DNA of 56,242 bases from an uncultured Flavobacteriales bacterium (GCA_943787725.1 CALSNM010000021.1:1-56242); one strand, 5' to 3'; positions 19,138 through 29,746 are shown, counted from the first letter of the stretch. The notes: generated by a model not told the origin, from the sequence alone. Program-made: numbers and translations.

Positions 19138-20091
19138 CTATGCTGGATCAGGGAAATATATCTCAGCCAACATACATCGAGCGCTCCCTCCTCCGATTTT
19201 CTCAATGGTAGGTATCGCAACACTAAGTAGATGGTCATTGTGTTTGTTCAGCTTTTTCAACTGCTCCTTTGTTAAGCTATTGTAGGCAGCCTCCGACATT
19301 ACCAAAACAGTTTCATTGTCATTATTCCTTAGCTGCAGCATATTTCCAGCAAAATGCTCATAGACCTGTTTATTTGTTAGTTCAATTACTGCCTTGTTCG
19401 CTTTTCGAACTGATACCATCACTCTCTCCCTGTCTTCTTCTGCTATCGTATTTTCTCCTATTATAATGTATTTCTCTCCAACACACATCATTACATTTGT
19501 GTGATAAATCTTTTCTTTTTGTGCTCCATAGGCCGTAAAAGAAACAACTTTATATCTTAAGTGTTTTGCAAATTCAGCAAGTACACTCTCATCCGTACGG
19601 GGAGAGATGGCCGCATATACAATTCGTTTTTGATGATCTAAAACCATACTGCCAGTTCCTTCTAAGTATTTCGGAGGTTTAGCATTTTCATAATCCTCTA
19701 GCTCAATTAAATAGGAAAACCCAAATCGACTAAACAAGTCAAGAACAATGTCCTTTCTACGCTCTAGTTGCCTGTTTTTTGCTAGCATTGGATAAGTGAA
19801 AACCATACCATTTGAATGCGTCGATATCCAATTGTTTGGAAAGATGGAATCAGGCGTAAAAGTTTCTTTTGAATCATTATAGACCAAAACATTTACTTTT
19901 AGTTCTTTTAATTTTTCTACAACAAGATTAAACTCTTGTAGGGCTTTTTCTTGCAATTCACTTTGCGAGTATGTAGCAACTTTTTGCTGGAATTTATTTG
20001 TAACAAAAGCCTCTTCATTAAATCCAAACTGCACAGGCTTAACCATTAGTACAGTTTTTGGAGAATGGACCGGGGTTTTCATATTGAGCAT
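19138..20091 (-). CDS. CtlX-type citrulline/arginine hydrolase (amidinotransferase fold)
   Basis: About 317 residues of the guanidino-group-modifying pentein superfamily, closest in layout to CtlX and other arginine-deiminase-related proteins. The FGFNEEAF opening and FPNNWISTH are characteristic. Candidate catalytic residues are Glu in LEGTGSMVLD, His in YHTNVMMCVG, and the terminal Cys in GGGSARCML. It lacks a signal peptide, so it should act in the cytosol. It converges on the secreted deiminase about 225 bp away, which may indicate a shared arginine/citrulline theme. The start could be 20091 or the second ATG at 20082. Confidence 0.85.
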   Translation of the reverse strand: MLNMKTPVHSPKTVLMVKPVQFGFNEEAFVTNKFQQKVATYSQSELQEKALQEFNLVVEKLKELKVNVLVYNDSKETFTPDSIFPNNWISTHSNGMVFTYPMLAKNRQLERRKDIVLDLFSRFGFSYLIELEDYENAKPPKYLEGTGSMVLDHQKRIVYAAISPRTDESVLAEFAKHLRYKVVSFTAYGAQKEKIYHTNVMMCVGEKYIIIGENTIAEEDRERVMVSVRKANKAVIELTNKQVYEHFAGNMLQLRNNDNETVLVMSEAAYNSLTKEQLKKLNKHNDHLLSVAIPTIEKIGGGSARCMLAEIYFPDPA

Positions 20092-20122
20092 GGTTTTCAC
20101 AAATGTAAGACAGGAAATATAC

Positions 20123-20857
20123 TTAAGACTCCAAAACACTTTTTATTTCGGCATTTATGGCGATTAATTCGCTCTCTAAGTTACTCAGATTAAGCTTACG
20201 AGGTTCAAGTTGCGTAAATGCAACGCGAACACCAATATTCTTTAAGAACTTACCATTATTATCAATTATTCCCGTGTTTTTTATTGCAACAGGAACTACC
20301 AGTGCTTCTGGAATTTCATCCATAAGCGCTTTAACACCTGCTACTTTAAAGGGTTTTATTTTACCATCTCTGCTACGCGTTCCTTCAGGGAAAATGCAAA
20401 CTGCAAAACAATTCTCTTTCACCAATTTTGCAAAAGCTTTTATTTTTAAAATAGATTCTTTAGGATTTTTTCTGTCGATAGAAACAGACCCGCCATGCCT
20501 TAAATTATATGAAATACTAGGAATTCCTTTTGCTAATTCTTTTTTCGCTACAAACTTAGGTCGATGTGCTCTGAACTTCCAAATAAGCGTGGGGATGTCC
20601 CACATACTTTGGTGGTTGCAGATAATAATAATCGGAACATCTTTGGGTAGTTTTTTAAAGTTGTGAAAGGAATAACGAACACCTAAAATATGTAAAGCTT
20701 TCATTAACCAAAAGTTGAGCGCAAATACTGTTTTATCATGCGATTTTGCTCCAAAAATATTTCTAGCAATAACTTGAATAGGATGAAAAAGAGCTAATAT
20801 CAAACCAAACACGAGAAAAAATATAGGGGTTAATATTGCTGACAGGAGTATTTTCAC
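20123..20857 (-). CDS. plsC: 1-acyl-sn-glycerol-3-phosphate acyltransferase
   Basis: Transfers an acyl chain to lysophosphatidic acid, giving phosphatidic acid at the inner membrane. It has 244 residues. An N-terminal hydrophobic segment precedes the catalytic HX4D motif (CNHQSMWDIP) and the substrate-binding FPEGTRS. The start codon is GTG (V KILLSAIL). The CtlX-type gene follows 31 bp downstream on the same strand, so the two could share a transcript. About 295 bp upstream show no recognisable feature. Confidence 0.93.
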   Translation of the reverse strand: MKILLSAILTPIFFLVFGLILALFHPIQVIARNIFGAKSHDKTVFALNFWLMKALHILGVRYSFHNFKKLPKDVPIIIICNHQSMWDIPTLIWKFRAHRPKFVAKKELAKGIPSISYNLRHGGSVSIDRKNPKESILKIKAFAKLVKENCFAVCIFPEGTRSRDGKIKPFKVAGVKALMDEIPEALVVPVAIKNTGIIDNNGKFLKNIGVRVAFTQLEPRKLNLSNLESELIAINAEIKSVLES

Positions 20858-21152
20858 ACTACAAAGTTAATGGCATAAAATCATAAAATATTGTCTTTTA
20901 GAAGTTAATCGACTAATCGTAGGTTATAGGCAGAAGAGTAAACGGTTAATGCAGATAAAAGAGATAACCTTTTCTGTAGCTGTATATCCCAGAACAATTA
21001 ATTGTTTTGAGCAATGATTAATTCCTTAGACTCAGTTAGAAAAGATAACTATTAGAATGTTGAGAATACAGTTGGAATAAATTGGCTGAAATACAGAAGA
21101 GTGGTGTAAAAAAGCGCTGTTTTAACTGGTGCACTAGAGGTTAGTAGGAAGT

Positions 21153-21611
21153 TTATTTTTTATCCTTTAAAGTATATGCTACTTTTAAAGCATCTTCGTT
21201 TCTTAATTCTTCTTGCACATTTTTCACAATACGCATATTCACTTTTTCATCAATTTTAAAGTTATTGATTACTTTGTCCCAAACCTCACTTAAATCTCCG
21301 CCCCTTCTTTCAATTAAATACGCTCTAATAGCACCCATGTCTGGCGCTAATGCATCATCAACTTGGACCCTATATCCAGTTCCATAATTTTTATTTGAAG
21401 GCTTCCCTATCCAATAATAAATTTGATCTGTACGTCTGTCCAATTTTGTAATTTCTGTCGCAAGGGGAGCCTTTACAACAACCTTAGTGTCCTTCTCTTT
21501 GAATATTGTCGTTACAATAAAAAAGAAAAGCAACATAAATACAATATCAGGCAATGATGCGGTCGATATTGCTGGCTGTGATTTCTTTTTTCCTTTTGAA
21601 AACTTTGACAT
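21153..21611 (-). CDS. ExbD/TolR-type biopolymer transport protein
   Basis: A 152-residue bitopic inner-membrane protein with one N-terminal helix (IVFMLLFFFIVTTIF) after a basic cytosolic stretch (SKGKKKSQPAISTASLPD). The Asp of LPDIVFML is the conserved proton-conducting residue of ExbD. The periplasmic remainder is about 110 residues. It is last in a four-gene unit with a larger ExbD, a membrane protein and an ExbB homologue. That arrangement suggests a proton-driven motor energising outer-membrane transport. Confidence 0.9.
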   Translation of the reverse strand: MSKFSKGKKKSQPAISTASLPDIVFMLLFFFIVTTIFKEKDTKVVVKAPLATEITKLDRRTDQIYYWIGKPSNKNYGTGYRVQVDDALAPDMGAIRAYLIERRGGDLSEVWDKVINNFKIDEKVNMRIVKNVQEELRNEDALKVAYTLKDKK

Positions 21612-21625
21612 AATTTCTAATTAAT

Positions 21626-22333
21626 TTACCCTTGCGAGTTTTTAGATTTTGCTTTCATGATACGCTTGGGATATACAGCTCGTAAGATTTTAACTTTCGC
21701 CTGATCCTCTGGAACCTTACTTTTCTCAATCTTATTATAGGGAATTCCAAATTTTGCTAAGCATAATTCAGCTCTTAGCTCATTGATACCGGCCATAATT
21801 TCATTCAATACAGAAACATACGTTTTAAAACTTGTCGCATTGTCTAACTGAATGGTAATCATTGCTTTATCGCTAATTTCATTGTATGTTCCAATTGCAT
21901 CTACAACCCCTTTCTTAATTTCCCAGCGCTTTAGAGTATCTGCATATCTATTGTCGTCAGGATATTGGGCGCTTAATACTTTGAATTTTTCAATGTACTG
22001 ATTTGCCATTGACTCATTTATCGGTGTCAATTTTGGCCAAATAGTAGAATTAATAGGATGTACATAAAACTCTATTACTTTATCTTTAATATCTTCTATT
22101 TCTCCTCTATTTCCTTCAATCAAGATTTGATCGTTTTTATTTGCAAGGATTTCCAGTACGTTTTCCTTCTTTACTAAAGGAGGATCAATTACATCGTCAA
22201 TTTTCTGCGGCAACCTTTCTTCCAAAACCTTTGGAAAGTTCATCGTGGTTGTAACCAAGAAGAAGATCAATAGCAAAAACGCAATGTCTGCCATCGAACC
22301 CGCATTTATCTCTTCTAGTTCTCTTTTTGCCAT
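21626..22333 (-). CDS. ExbD-type biopolymer transport protein, long form
   Basis: A 235-residue ExbD-family protein, longer than the standard 140. The N-terminus (EINAGSMADIAFLLLIFFLVTT) contains the conserved Asp in the single membrane helix. The large periplasmic region holds inserted sequence (about 80-160) before the dimerisation part, which includes ATSFKTYVSVLNEIMAGI. Two dissimilar ExbD subunits behind one ExbB are usual in Bacteroidota, where they probably form a heteromeric stator. The gap to the next ExbD is 14 bp. Confidence 0.9.
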   Translation of the reverse strand: MAKRELEEINAGSMADIAFLLLIFFLVTTTMNFPKVLEERLPQKIDDVIDPPLVKKENVLEILANKNDQILIEGNRGEIEDIKDKVIEFYVHPINSTIWPKLTPINESMANQYIEKFKVLSAQYPDDNRYADTLKRWEIKKGVVDAIGTYNEISDKAMITIQLDNATSFKTYVSVLNEIMAGINELRAELCLAKFGIPYNKIEKSKVPEDQAKVKILRAVYPKRIMKAKSKNSQG

Positions 22334-22344
22334 TTTCTCAATTA

Positions 22345-22951
22345 TTACTTAAACATCTTCATCACGGTTCCGCCTATCCAACCCAATAAAGCAACTCCAA
22401 CCAAGATAACCGTAGATGTTAGTGCTGCACTAGCAAACTGCCAGTTTCCTTCTGTGAAGGACTCTATCCTCGTCTGCAACACCTTTTAAGGTTTCGGCTG
22501 CAACGTATTCTTGAGGAACATCTGATCCTGCCGTAGCATAGATTATCAATATAAATCCAACAACACCTACAATTCCAGCCATATTTATTGCTGCTTTCTT
22601 AGCATCAACTGTAAACAAATACCCTACCGATGCAACTACTAATAATATAGTAAAGTAGAAAATATATTTTGTAAAGTCAATAACTAATGAAACAGCCGAA
22701 AAAGTAGCTTTTTCTTTTTCCGTTTTTATCTCTTTTGCTGTGTCCCTGAGCCATTGATCCAAGTCTAGTTGGCTCATGGAGTTTTGTAAGTTTTCAGCTT
22801 TAGCTTTTTGAATGGCTAGTTGCTCTAACTCAACATCGCTCATGTTTCCGGGGTCACCGCTCATAACAACCCAAATAGTAAAAAGAGTTCCCAAAAATAT
22901 AATAAGACCCATTACACTTTTGAGTACAATATTTTGAATTTTATTATCCAT
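22345..22951 (-). pseudogene. Motor-operon membrane protein, frameshifted
   Basis: An inner-membrane protein between the ExbB and ExbD genes. It has about four hydrophobic helices: one near the N-terminus, two in the middle, and one in the C-terminal segment after the break. The first frame runs to VADEDRV and then reads nonsense up to a TAG. From about 22,465 the continuation ESFTEGNWQFASAALTS...GWIGGTVMKMF lies in the +1 frame and ends at 22345. That tail matches how this family ends, so one locus with a one-base insertion is the best reading. The ATG at 22951 is preferred over a TTG at 22957. Function is unknown, and the context implies a role with the ExbBD motor. Confidence 0.8.
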
Positions 22952-22978
22952 GTTCAAAAGGATTAAATTAATACGTAA

Positions 22979-23851
22979 TTACTTATTTGTCATTTCGTGT
23001 TTTAACAAAATATCTACCATTGATATAGACGCGTCTTCCATTTGGTTAACTAATCCATCAATTTTGGAAACAATGTAGTTATAAAATACTTGCAGAATCA
23101 TTGCTACGATCAAACCAGACACTGTTGTAAGTAGGGCTACTTTAATACCACCTGCTAACTCAGCTGGCTCTGCCTCACCTTTTGTTTCAATAACGTTAAA
23201 CGTATCAATCATACCAATTACAGTTCCCATAAAACCAAGCATTGGAGCTAATGCGATAAATAAGCCAATCCAAGAAAGTCCTTTTTCTAACAATCCCATT
23301 TGAACACCACCATAAGCGATAATTGATTTCTCAACCATTTCAACGCCTTCGTTGCTTCTTTCCAAACCTTGGTAAAAAATGCTTGCAACAGGTCCTCTTG
23401 TATTTCTACAAACTTCTTTTGCTTCTTCAACACCTCCAGACGCAAGGGCAGCCTCAATGCTTTCCAATAATTTTTTCGTATTCGTTGTTGCAAGATTTAA
23501 GTAAATAATACGCTCTATACAAAGTGCTAAACCTAATATTAATGCAATCAATACAAAAGACATGAACATTGGTCCACCATCAATAAAGTATTTCTTTATT
23601 GTTTGAGAAATATCAGGATCCTCTTGAGCTAATTCAACTGGCTTACTCTCTGCCTCTGCTTTAGCCAAGGCTGCTTCTTCGTCTGCTTTGGCTTTAGCTG
23701 CCGCTTCTGCCGCTTCTACCTGAGCAAGTGAATCTAGTGCTACTGAGTCTGCTGCTACAGCTACTGAATCCGAGGGTTGTGCAGTAGCAATGTTAACAGT
23801 TCCGAATGACAACAATCCTGTAACAGCTATTAATGTGAATACTTTTTTCAT
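22979..23851 (-). CDS. exbB: MotA/TolQ/ExbB proton channel family protein
   Basis: A 290-residue ExbB-like protein, first gene of the motor operon. It has an atypical N-terminus: a signal-like segment (LIAVTGLLSFGTVNIATAQ) followed by a stretch of about 50 residues rich in Ala, Glu and Lys. Three membrane helices follow (about 90-110, 185-210, 225-255). The conserved ExbB core appears as LSWIGLFIALAPMLGFMGTVIGMI and ELAGGIKVALLTTVSGLIVA. It would form the pentameric channel around the ExbD helices and use the proton gradient. The specific client (TonB or other) is not encoded here. Confidence 0.9.
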   Translation of the reverse strand: MKKVFTLIAVTGLLSFGTVNIATAQPSDSVAVAADSVALDSLAQVEAAEAAAKAKADEEAALAKAEAESKPVELAQEDPDISQTIKKYFIDGGPMFMSFVLIALILGLALCIERIIYLNLATTNTKKLLESIEAALASGGVEEAKEVCRNTRGPVASIFYQGLERSNEGVEMVEKSIIAYGGVQMGLLEKGLSWIGLFIALAPMLGFMGTVIGMIDTFNVIETKGEAEPAELAGGIKVALLTTVSGLIVAMILQVFYNYIVSKIDGLVNQMEDASISMVDILLKHEMTNK

Positions 23852-24063
23852 GATGATTTGTTAGTTTACTTATTGTTTATAATGGTTTTGTTTTCTTTTT
23901 ATTGCGAACTATTCGTGAAGTAAATAATCTTCATTATTGTTTACAAGGCGCCAAAATACAAAAAAATCTTATTCTACAATCCTTGTTTTCAGCAAAGGTT
24001 GAATTTTAATGGTAAGTGGATTGCTTATTTTAGGCTTATGCAAACAATTTTTACGTTTCTTGA

Positions 24064-25089
24064 TCAAGAAATCTCACCACAAAAAGGAGATAAAAATTTA
24101 GTTTTTATTTTTTCAGTACTTGTCCTACCGCCTAAAAGCAGCATGAGTTTGGTGGTTGCCGCCTCAAAAGTAATATCTGCACCGCTTATAACTCCAATTG
24201 CCTCTAAGCTATTTCCGGATTCATATTTAGATTGGTCTACCCCACCTCCTTTACACTGCGTTACATTAACAATTACAACCCCTTTATCAATGGCTTTTTT
24301 AAGCAGGTCTAAAAACCATTCTTCAGACATTGCGTTTCCAGAACCAAATGTTTCTAAAACGATAGCCTTCAATCCAGGCGTTTTGATAAAATGGGAAACA
24401 AATTCTTTAGTTATTCCCGGAAATAATTTCAAAGAAGCCACATTTCTGTCAAAACTTTTAAAAACATTTAATTTACTTTCTGTTTTTACTTCCAAAATAT
24501 TTCTTGTATTGTACTTTATTTTAATTCCAGCTTCAGCAAGCAGGGGGTAGTTGAATGAATCAAAAGCCTCAAAGTCCTCTGAATTCACCTTTGTGGTTCG
24601 GTTCCCTCTATAAAGATTATACTCAAAATAAATAGCCACCTCAGGCACTAGAGGGTTGTTTGCTTTTTTAGCCGCCGCAATCTCTATCGCTGTAATTAGA
24701 TTCTCTTTTCCATCGGTTCGTATAGTCCCTATTGGCAATTGAGAACCTGTTAATATTACAGGTTTATTCAGACCATGCAACATAAAACTCAGCGCGCTAG
24801 CTGTATAGGCCATTGTGTCTGATCCGTGCAATATTACAAACCCATCGTAATCAATATAATTATCCTCAATTATTACTGCAATTCTAACCCATACAGCGGG
24901 GTCCATATTTGAAGAGTCTAGTGGGTTCTCAAACGATAATGTGTCTATCTCACATTCAAACTTATTTAGTTCAGGAACTTCTTTCTTAATTTGCTCAAAA
25001 TCGAATGGCTTTAAGGCTCTAGTTTCCGAATCCTTGATCATTCCGATTGTGCCACCGGTATATATCAATAAAACTTTTGTTCCTAACAT
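24064..25089 (-). CDS. ansA: L-asparaginase, type I (cytosolic)
   Basis: Hydrolyses asparagine to aspartate and ammonia. It has 341 residues and no signal peptide, in line with the cytosolic type I enzyme. The first catalytic Thr is in YTGGTIGM (about residue 12). The second Thr-Asp signature is VILHGSDTMAYTASAL, and the third catalytic Lys lies in the GNRTTK region. The neighbouring UbiA-like gene lies 9 bp upstream on the same strand, so they are likely co-transcribed with the preceding exported protein. Confidence 0.95.
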   Translation of the reverse strand: MLGTKVLLIYTGGTIGMIKDSETRALKPFDFEQIKKEVPELNKFECEIDTLSFENPLDSSNMDPAVWVRIAVIIEDNYIDYDGFVILHGSDTMAYTASALSFMLHGLNKPVILTGSQLPIGTIRTDGKENLITAIEIAAAKKANNPLVPEVAIYFEYNLYRGNRTTKVNSEDFEAFDSFNYPLLAEAGIKIKYNTRNILEVKTESKLNVFKSFDRNVASLKLFPGITKEFVSHFIKTPGLKAIVLETFGSGNAMSEEWFLDLLKKAIDKGVVIVNVTQCKGGGVDQSKYESGNSLEAIGVISGADITFEAATTKLMLLLGGRTSTEKIKTKFLSPFCGEIS

Positions 25090-25098
25090 GTGGCAAAT

Positions 25099-25929
25099 CT
25101 AAATATATGATTTAATAATCCAAGTTGAAAATGGAAATAACAAAATCAATCCATCAATTCCACAAGCGTAAAAAAACTCTTTTCTTCTATCATTAACTTG
25201 CAGCATCAAAACTATCGACACCAAATAGACAGGTAATAAATAAGCAGCTCCTTCTAATAGAGCGAACGAGAGTAAACCACATACAATTAATAGAGTAATC
25301 GCAGTGAATTTTGCAGCTTTCAATCCTATGAGCTGTGGAATTGTCTTTTTTTCGGGCTCATCGAAATGCAAATCCCTTATGTCAAAGGGTATTACCAATG
25401 CAAAAATATAAATGAAATTGAGAACAAATATAGCCCAAGTGCCATGTGCAGATAATTCTTGGTTTAAATGGGCAGGAATTAAAACGGTTACAGCGGCCCA
25501 ACTAGAAGCTATCAATATTATTTTTAGAAAAGGGATGTCTCGTAACGATTTAGGAAACAATTTAACTGCATAGAATAATGCTATTGCAATTAATGGCGAA
25601 AAATAAATAAGGTCATAAAATGAGAATAATGTAAAAAATAAATACCCCGAGAGACAAGAATATACTACTATCAGTCCAAATAAAAGCTTTATTTGCTTGT
25701 AAACCCATTGGTGCCTAATAGAGTTAATTAGATTGCCACTTGTATGCCTTATAACCCTTTGGAAACTATAGGAAAGTGCAGTTGCAAAAAATACAAGCAG
25801 AATAAGACTAGGGTTAACAGTCCATTCCATAACTAGAAACGTATTTAATGTCAGAGCAGCTGCCCCTAAAGAAATCCAGATGTTTCCAAAAACAATTAAC
25901 TCAACGATTTTTCGAATTATAACAATCAA
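25099..25929 (-). CDS. UbiA-like polytopic membrane protein
   Basis: A hydrophobic protein of about 276 residues with eight or nine membrane helices. Resemblance to UbiA prenyltransferases rests on the second Asp-rich motif, seen as FDIRDLHFDEPEKKTIPQLIG. The first NxxxDxxxD motif is not clear, so prenyl transfer is doubtful. The start is uncertain: no ATG lies near the expected N-terminus. TTG at 25929 leaves an 11-bp gap to the upstream gene, while TTG at 25965 would overlap it. Confidence 0.65.
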   Translation of the reverse strand: MIVIIRKIVELIVFGNIWISLGAAALTLNTFLVMEWTVNPSLILLVFFATALSYSFQRVIRHTSGNLINSIRHQWVYKQIKLLFGLIVVYSCLSGYLFFTLFSFYDLIYFSPLIAIALFYAVKLFPKSLRDIPFLKIILIASSWAAVTVLIPAHLNQELSAHGTWAIFVLNFIYIFALVIPFDIRDLHFDEPEKKTIPQLIGLKAAKFTAITLLIVCGLLSFALLEGAAYLLPVYLVSIVLMLQVNDRRKEFFYACGIDGLILLFPFSTWIIKSYI

Positions 25930-25940
25930 TGTAATCAGAG

Positions 25941-26627
25941 TTACAGGTTTAAAGCATAAAAACAAACAAAACCCATAGCTGACCCTAAAAGGCTTCCTAC
26001 AAAAGAGGCTTTGATTCTTTTAAATTTTTTTACTTTGTTGAAGCCTTCAATGTATTCTTCGCTATTTAAATACTCAATAGCAGTAACGTCGCTCTTCTTT
26101 ATTTTTGCCTTTAGCAAATTTGCACCAAAGGGAATGGATAAAGGAAAAAGCACTGGAAAAACAGAAGGGTCTCTTAAGAAAAAACCAGTAGGAATAGGGG
26201 CTGCGCCATTAGCAATCTCTTTTTTGCTTGGCCCGAATTCATAGGTGTCAAAAGTTGTTGCCATAAACCCAAGCAAGAAGCCTCCTAGCAAATGCCGGCG
26301 AACTCCAAAGTTATCATGCGCATCTCTTTGTCCATATATATACATCCGCATTCTATTTTCAGACAAGAAATTGCCAATACTACTATCTTTTTTGTACCAA
26401 ACCGACTCTTCTCCATCTCTACCCGTGACTGAAAATATTCTATACTTGTCGTAAGGTATTATTTTTTCTTTTCCTTTATTTTTATGGGTTTTAAATTCCA
26501 GTTTTGACGCTTTATCTGCAATAATTTCACCCTTATCACTTCTGCCATTTATCAGCAATAATTTTTCTTGACCCCGGACATTGAAAAAAATCAGCAGAAC
26601 AAAAGCCATGGTTATTTTCGTCTTCAT
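25941..26627 (-). CDS. Exported hypothetical protein
   Basis: A 228-residue protein with a signal peptide (TKITMAFVLLIFFNVRGQ). The first part of the mature protein (LLLINGRSDKGEIIADK) looks like a small beta domain often seen in Bacteroidota surface proteins. Two hydrophobic segments follow (around residues 113-125 and 205-225). No named family is recognised. It heads a three-gene run with the UbiA-like protein and asparaginase. Confidence 0.6.
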   Translation of the reverse strand: MKTKITMAFVLLIFFNVRGQEKLLLINGRSDKGEIIADKASKLEFKTHKNKGKEKIIPYDKYRIFSVTGRDGEESVWYKKDSSIGNFLSENRMRMYIYGQRDAHDNFGVRRHLLGGFLLGFMATTFDTYEFGPSKKEIANGAAPIPTGFFLRDPSVFPVLFPLSIPFGANLLKAKIKKSDVTAIEYLNSEEYIEGFNKVKKFKRIKASFVGSLLGSAMGFVCFYALNL

Positions 26628-26749
26628 TTAGTGCTATTATTTTTCAAATATAAGCAAAGATAAACCGCGTTTCGCTCAATGATTCTAACATTTATGGTTT
26701 TTCTTGTTCAATATTACACATAGCCGCATTTAATAAGCTTGTAAATATT

Positions 26750-26757
26750 TATATTTG
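26750..26757 (+). promoter_or_regulatory. Bacteroidota -7 element before gcvP
   Basis: TATATTTG matches TAnnTTTG exactly, 23 bp before the gcvP ATG. The -33 region contains only an imperfect TTTA. No glycine riboswitch fold is seen in this short leader. Confidence 0.5.
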
Positions 26758-26780
26758 CACACCTAAATTATTAAAAGCTT

Positions 26781-29642
26781 ATGAAACCAGCGAATTTCAC
26801 TCAAAGACATATTGGACCAAGAGAAAGCGACATAAACAAAATGTTGTTGGAAATTGGATGCTCATCTATTGATGAACTTATTGAAAAAACAATACCTTCA
26901 GACATAAGACTGCAAAGAGAATTGTTAATTTCTGAGGCATTTTCTGAACAAGAATATCTTAAACACATAAAAGCATTGGGGGCCAAAAACGAGACTTTCA
27001 AGTCCTACATTGGAATGGGGTATTATGGAACGCTTGTGCCTTCTGTAATATTGAGAAATGTCTTAGAAAACCCAGGTTGGTATACAGCATACACGCCATA
27101 TCAAGCGGAGATTTCTCAAGGCAGGCTTGAAGCGCTATTAAATTTTCAAACCATGGTTATGGATTTAACCGGAATGGAAATGGCCAATGCCTCCCTTTTA
27201 GACGAAGGAACTTCTGCGGCAGAAGCCATGATAATGTTTTTTCACAAAAGAAGTAGAGCACAGGAAAAAGCAGGTGTGAAAAAGTTTTTTGTGGCAGACA
27301 CTATTTTTCCTCAAACAAAAGATATTTTAATTACCAGAGCTGAGCCATTAAATATCGAACTCATTTTTGGAAATTATGATGAAGTTACTCTTGATGACAG
27401 CTTTTTTGGAGCTATGGTTCAATATCCTGATAGTAATGGGGAAATAATAGATTATACATCTTTTACTGAAAGAGCTCATGAGGTGGGTGCTCACGTTGTT
27501 GCAGTTGCTGATTTAATGAGTCTTGCCTTATTGAAAGCTCCAGGAGAGTGGGGTGCAGATGCAGTTGTTGGGACTACACAACGATTTGGAGTTCCTATGG
27601 GGTACGGAGGACCACATGCCGCATTTTTTGCCTGCAAAGAATCCTTTAAAAGGCTGATTCCGGGAAGAATTATAGGTGTGTCTGTTGATAGCCAAGGTAA
27701 TCAGGCTCTCCGAATGGCTCTGCAAACTAGAGAGCAACATATTAAAAGAGGCAAAGCAACTTCAAATATTTGCACAGCACAAGCACTGTTGGCTGTAATG
27801 GCAGGAATGTATGCCGTTTATCATGGCTCTGAGGGTATAAAAGCGATTGCAAATACTATTCATATCAATACCAGTCGACTAGCAAAGACCTTGAGCGAAT
27901 TAGGGTACAATATTATTAATGCCAATTATTTTGACACGCTTACTATTGCTACAGATAAAGCAAGTATTGTTAAAAAAATAGCAGAAGCTAACCAGGTCAA
28001 CTTTGCCTATGAAAGCGATGTTGTTAAGTTAAGCTTAGACGAAACTATAACTGAGGATGATTTAAATTTAATTATTTCAATTTTTGGCGAAGCTGTCAAT
28101 AAAAAAGGGGTTATTCAAGATGCTGAAGCTAACATTCCCTCAAGTCTATATAGAACAAGTGCTATTTTAGCACACGAGGTATTCAATAGGTATCATTCTG
28201 AAACAGAAATGATGCGTTATTTAAAAAGGCTTGAAAATAAAGATTTTTCATTAACACATGGAATGATTCCGTTAGGTTCTTGTACAATGAAATTAAATGC
28301 TGCTAGTGAGTTAATTCCCATAACATGGCCAGAATTTGCTAATATTCACCCATTTGCTCCTGTGAACCAGACAAAAGGGTATCAAGAAATATTTGAAGAA
28401 TTGGATAAAGACTTAAGCGAAATCACGGGATTTGCTAAGGTATCTCTTCAGCCAAATAGTGGAGCTCAAGGCGAGTATGCGGGTCTTATGGTAATTCGTG
28501 CTTACCACAAGAGTCGTGGAGATGACCATAGAAATATTTGTATTATTCCTTCTTCGGCTCACGGAACAAACCCTGCAAGTGCAATTATGGCGGGAATGAG
28601 TATCGTTGTGGTAAAATGTGATGAGCAAGGTAATATTGACATAAGCGATTTAAAAGAAAAAGCAGAAGCACACAAAGATAATCTTAGCTGCATGATGATA
28701 ACCTATCCTTCAACGCACGGTGTATATGAAGAGGGAATAATTGAAATGACTTCTATCATCCACGATAACGGAGGCCAAGTTTACATGGATGGAGCCAATA
28801 TGAATGCACAAGTTGGGTTAACAAACCCTGGCAACATTGGTGCAGATGTTTGTCATCTAAACTTACATAAAACATTTGCGATTCCGCATGGTGGAGGCGG
28901 CCCAGGAGCAGGCCCTATTGGGGTTGCGAAGCATTTAGCTGAGTTTCTGCCAGGTAGCCCGGTAATTGATTTTGCTGGGGATAATGCAATAACCGCGATA
29001 AGTTCGGCTCCTTGGGGTAGTTCATTGGTTTATCTAATTTCTTATGGGTATATCAAAATGCTCGGTTCGGATGGTTTGAAAGAATCAACGGAAATAGCAA
29101 TTTTAAATGCAAATTATATCAAGATGCGTTTGGAGGGGGATTTTGACATCCTCTACACAGGAAATAGCAATACTGTGGCACATGAAATGATTCTAGATTG
29201 CAGAGGGTTTAAGCAACAAGCGAATATTGAAGTTGGTGATATTGCAAAAAGATTAATTGATTATAATTTTCACGCTCCTACAGTGAGTTTTCCGGTGGCA
29301 GGAACTTTAATGATTGAGCCAACAGAAAGTGAGTCAAAAGAAGAACTAGATCGTTTTTGTGATGCGATGTTAAGCATACGACAAGAAATAAGAGATATAG
29401 TTTCTGGTCATTTTCCGAAAGATAATAACGTTCTTGTTAACGCTCCTCATACAGCAAAAATGGTGATTGCGGACAATTGGAACAAACCTTATTCAAGGGA
29501 ACTAGCTGCTTATCCAGAAGCATACCTAGCTGATAATAAATATTGGGTTACCGTAGGTAGAGTAAACGATGCACACGGAGATAGAAATTTAATTTGTAGT
29601 TGTGCGCCAATTGAAAATTACATAGAAGAAAAAGTCGTTTAA
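26781..29642 (+). CDS. gcvP: Glycine dehydrogenase (decarboxylating), P-protein
   Basis: PLP-dependent P-protein of the glycine cleavage system. It decarboxylates glycine and passes the aminomethyl group to the H-protein lipoate. It has 953 residues, with the N- and C-terminal halves fused as in most aerobic bacteria. The PLP-binding Lys is in [17 protein letters not shown] (about residue 700). Other conserved segments are [13 protein letters not shown] and [10 protein letters not shown]. The H- and T-protein genes are not in this window. Confidence 0.97.
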   Translation: MKPANFTQRHIGPRESDINKMLLEIGCSSIDELIEKTIPSDIRLQRELLISEAFSEQEYLKHIKALGAKNETFKSYIGMGYYGTLVPSVILRNVLENPGWYTAYTPYQAEISQGRLEALLNFQTMVMDLTGMEMANASLLDEGTSAAEAMIMFFHKRSRAQEKAGVKKFFVADTIFPQTKDILITRAEPLNIELIFGNYDEVTLDDSFFGAMVQYPDSNGEIIDYTSFTERAHEVGAHVVAVADLMSLALLKAPGEWGADAVVGTTQRFGVPMGYGGPHAAFFACKESFKRLIPGRIIGVSVDSQGNQALRMALQTREQHIKRGKATSNICTAQALLAVMAGMYAVYHGSEGIKAIANTIHINTSRLAKTLSELGYNIINANYFDTLTIATDKASIVKKIAEANQVNFAYESDVVKLSLDETITEDDLNLIISIFGEAVNKKGVIQDAEANIPSSLYRTSAILAHEVFNRYHSETEMMRYLKRLENKDFSLTHGMIPLGSCTMKLNAASELIPITWPEFANIHPFAPVNQTKGYQEIFEELDKDLSEITGFAKVSLQPNSGAQGEYAGLMVIRAYHKSRGDDHRNICIIPSSAHGTNPASAIMAGMSIVVVKCDEQGNIDISDLKEKAEAHKDNLSCMMITYPSTHGVYEEGIIEMTSIIHDNGGQVYMDGANMNAQVGLTNPGNIGADVCHLNLHKTFAIPHGGGGPGAGPIGVAKHLAEFLPGSPVIDFAGDNAITAISSAPWGSSLVYLISYGYIKMLGSDGLKESTEIAILNANYIKMRLEGDFDILYTGNSNTVAHEMILDCRGFKQQANIEVGDIAKRLIDYNFHAPTVSFPVAGTLMIEPTESESKEELDRFCDAMLSIRQEIRDIVSGHFPKDNNVLVNAPHTAKMVIADNWNKPYSRELAAYPEAYLADNKYWVTVGRVNDAHGDRNLICSCAPIENYIEEKVV

Positions 29643-29746
29643 AGTGTAAATATCAACTACCAATGGTAAAATTTGGTTTATAAGATAATAATACTGAAAT
29701 TTGCATGCTATTAAAAAATAAGCCAATAACAATCAAAATAAAAATT

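Noticed and set aside
26640..26780. Glycine riboswitch before gcvP
   Set aside because: The leader after the predicted promoter is only about 20 bases and shows no fold.
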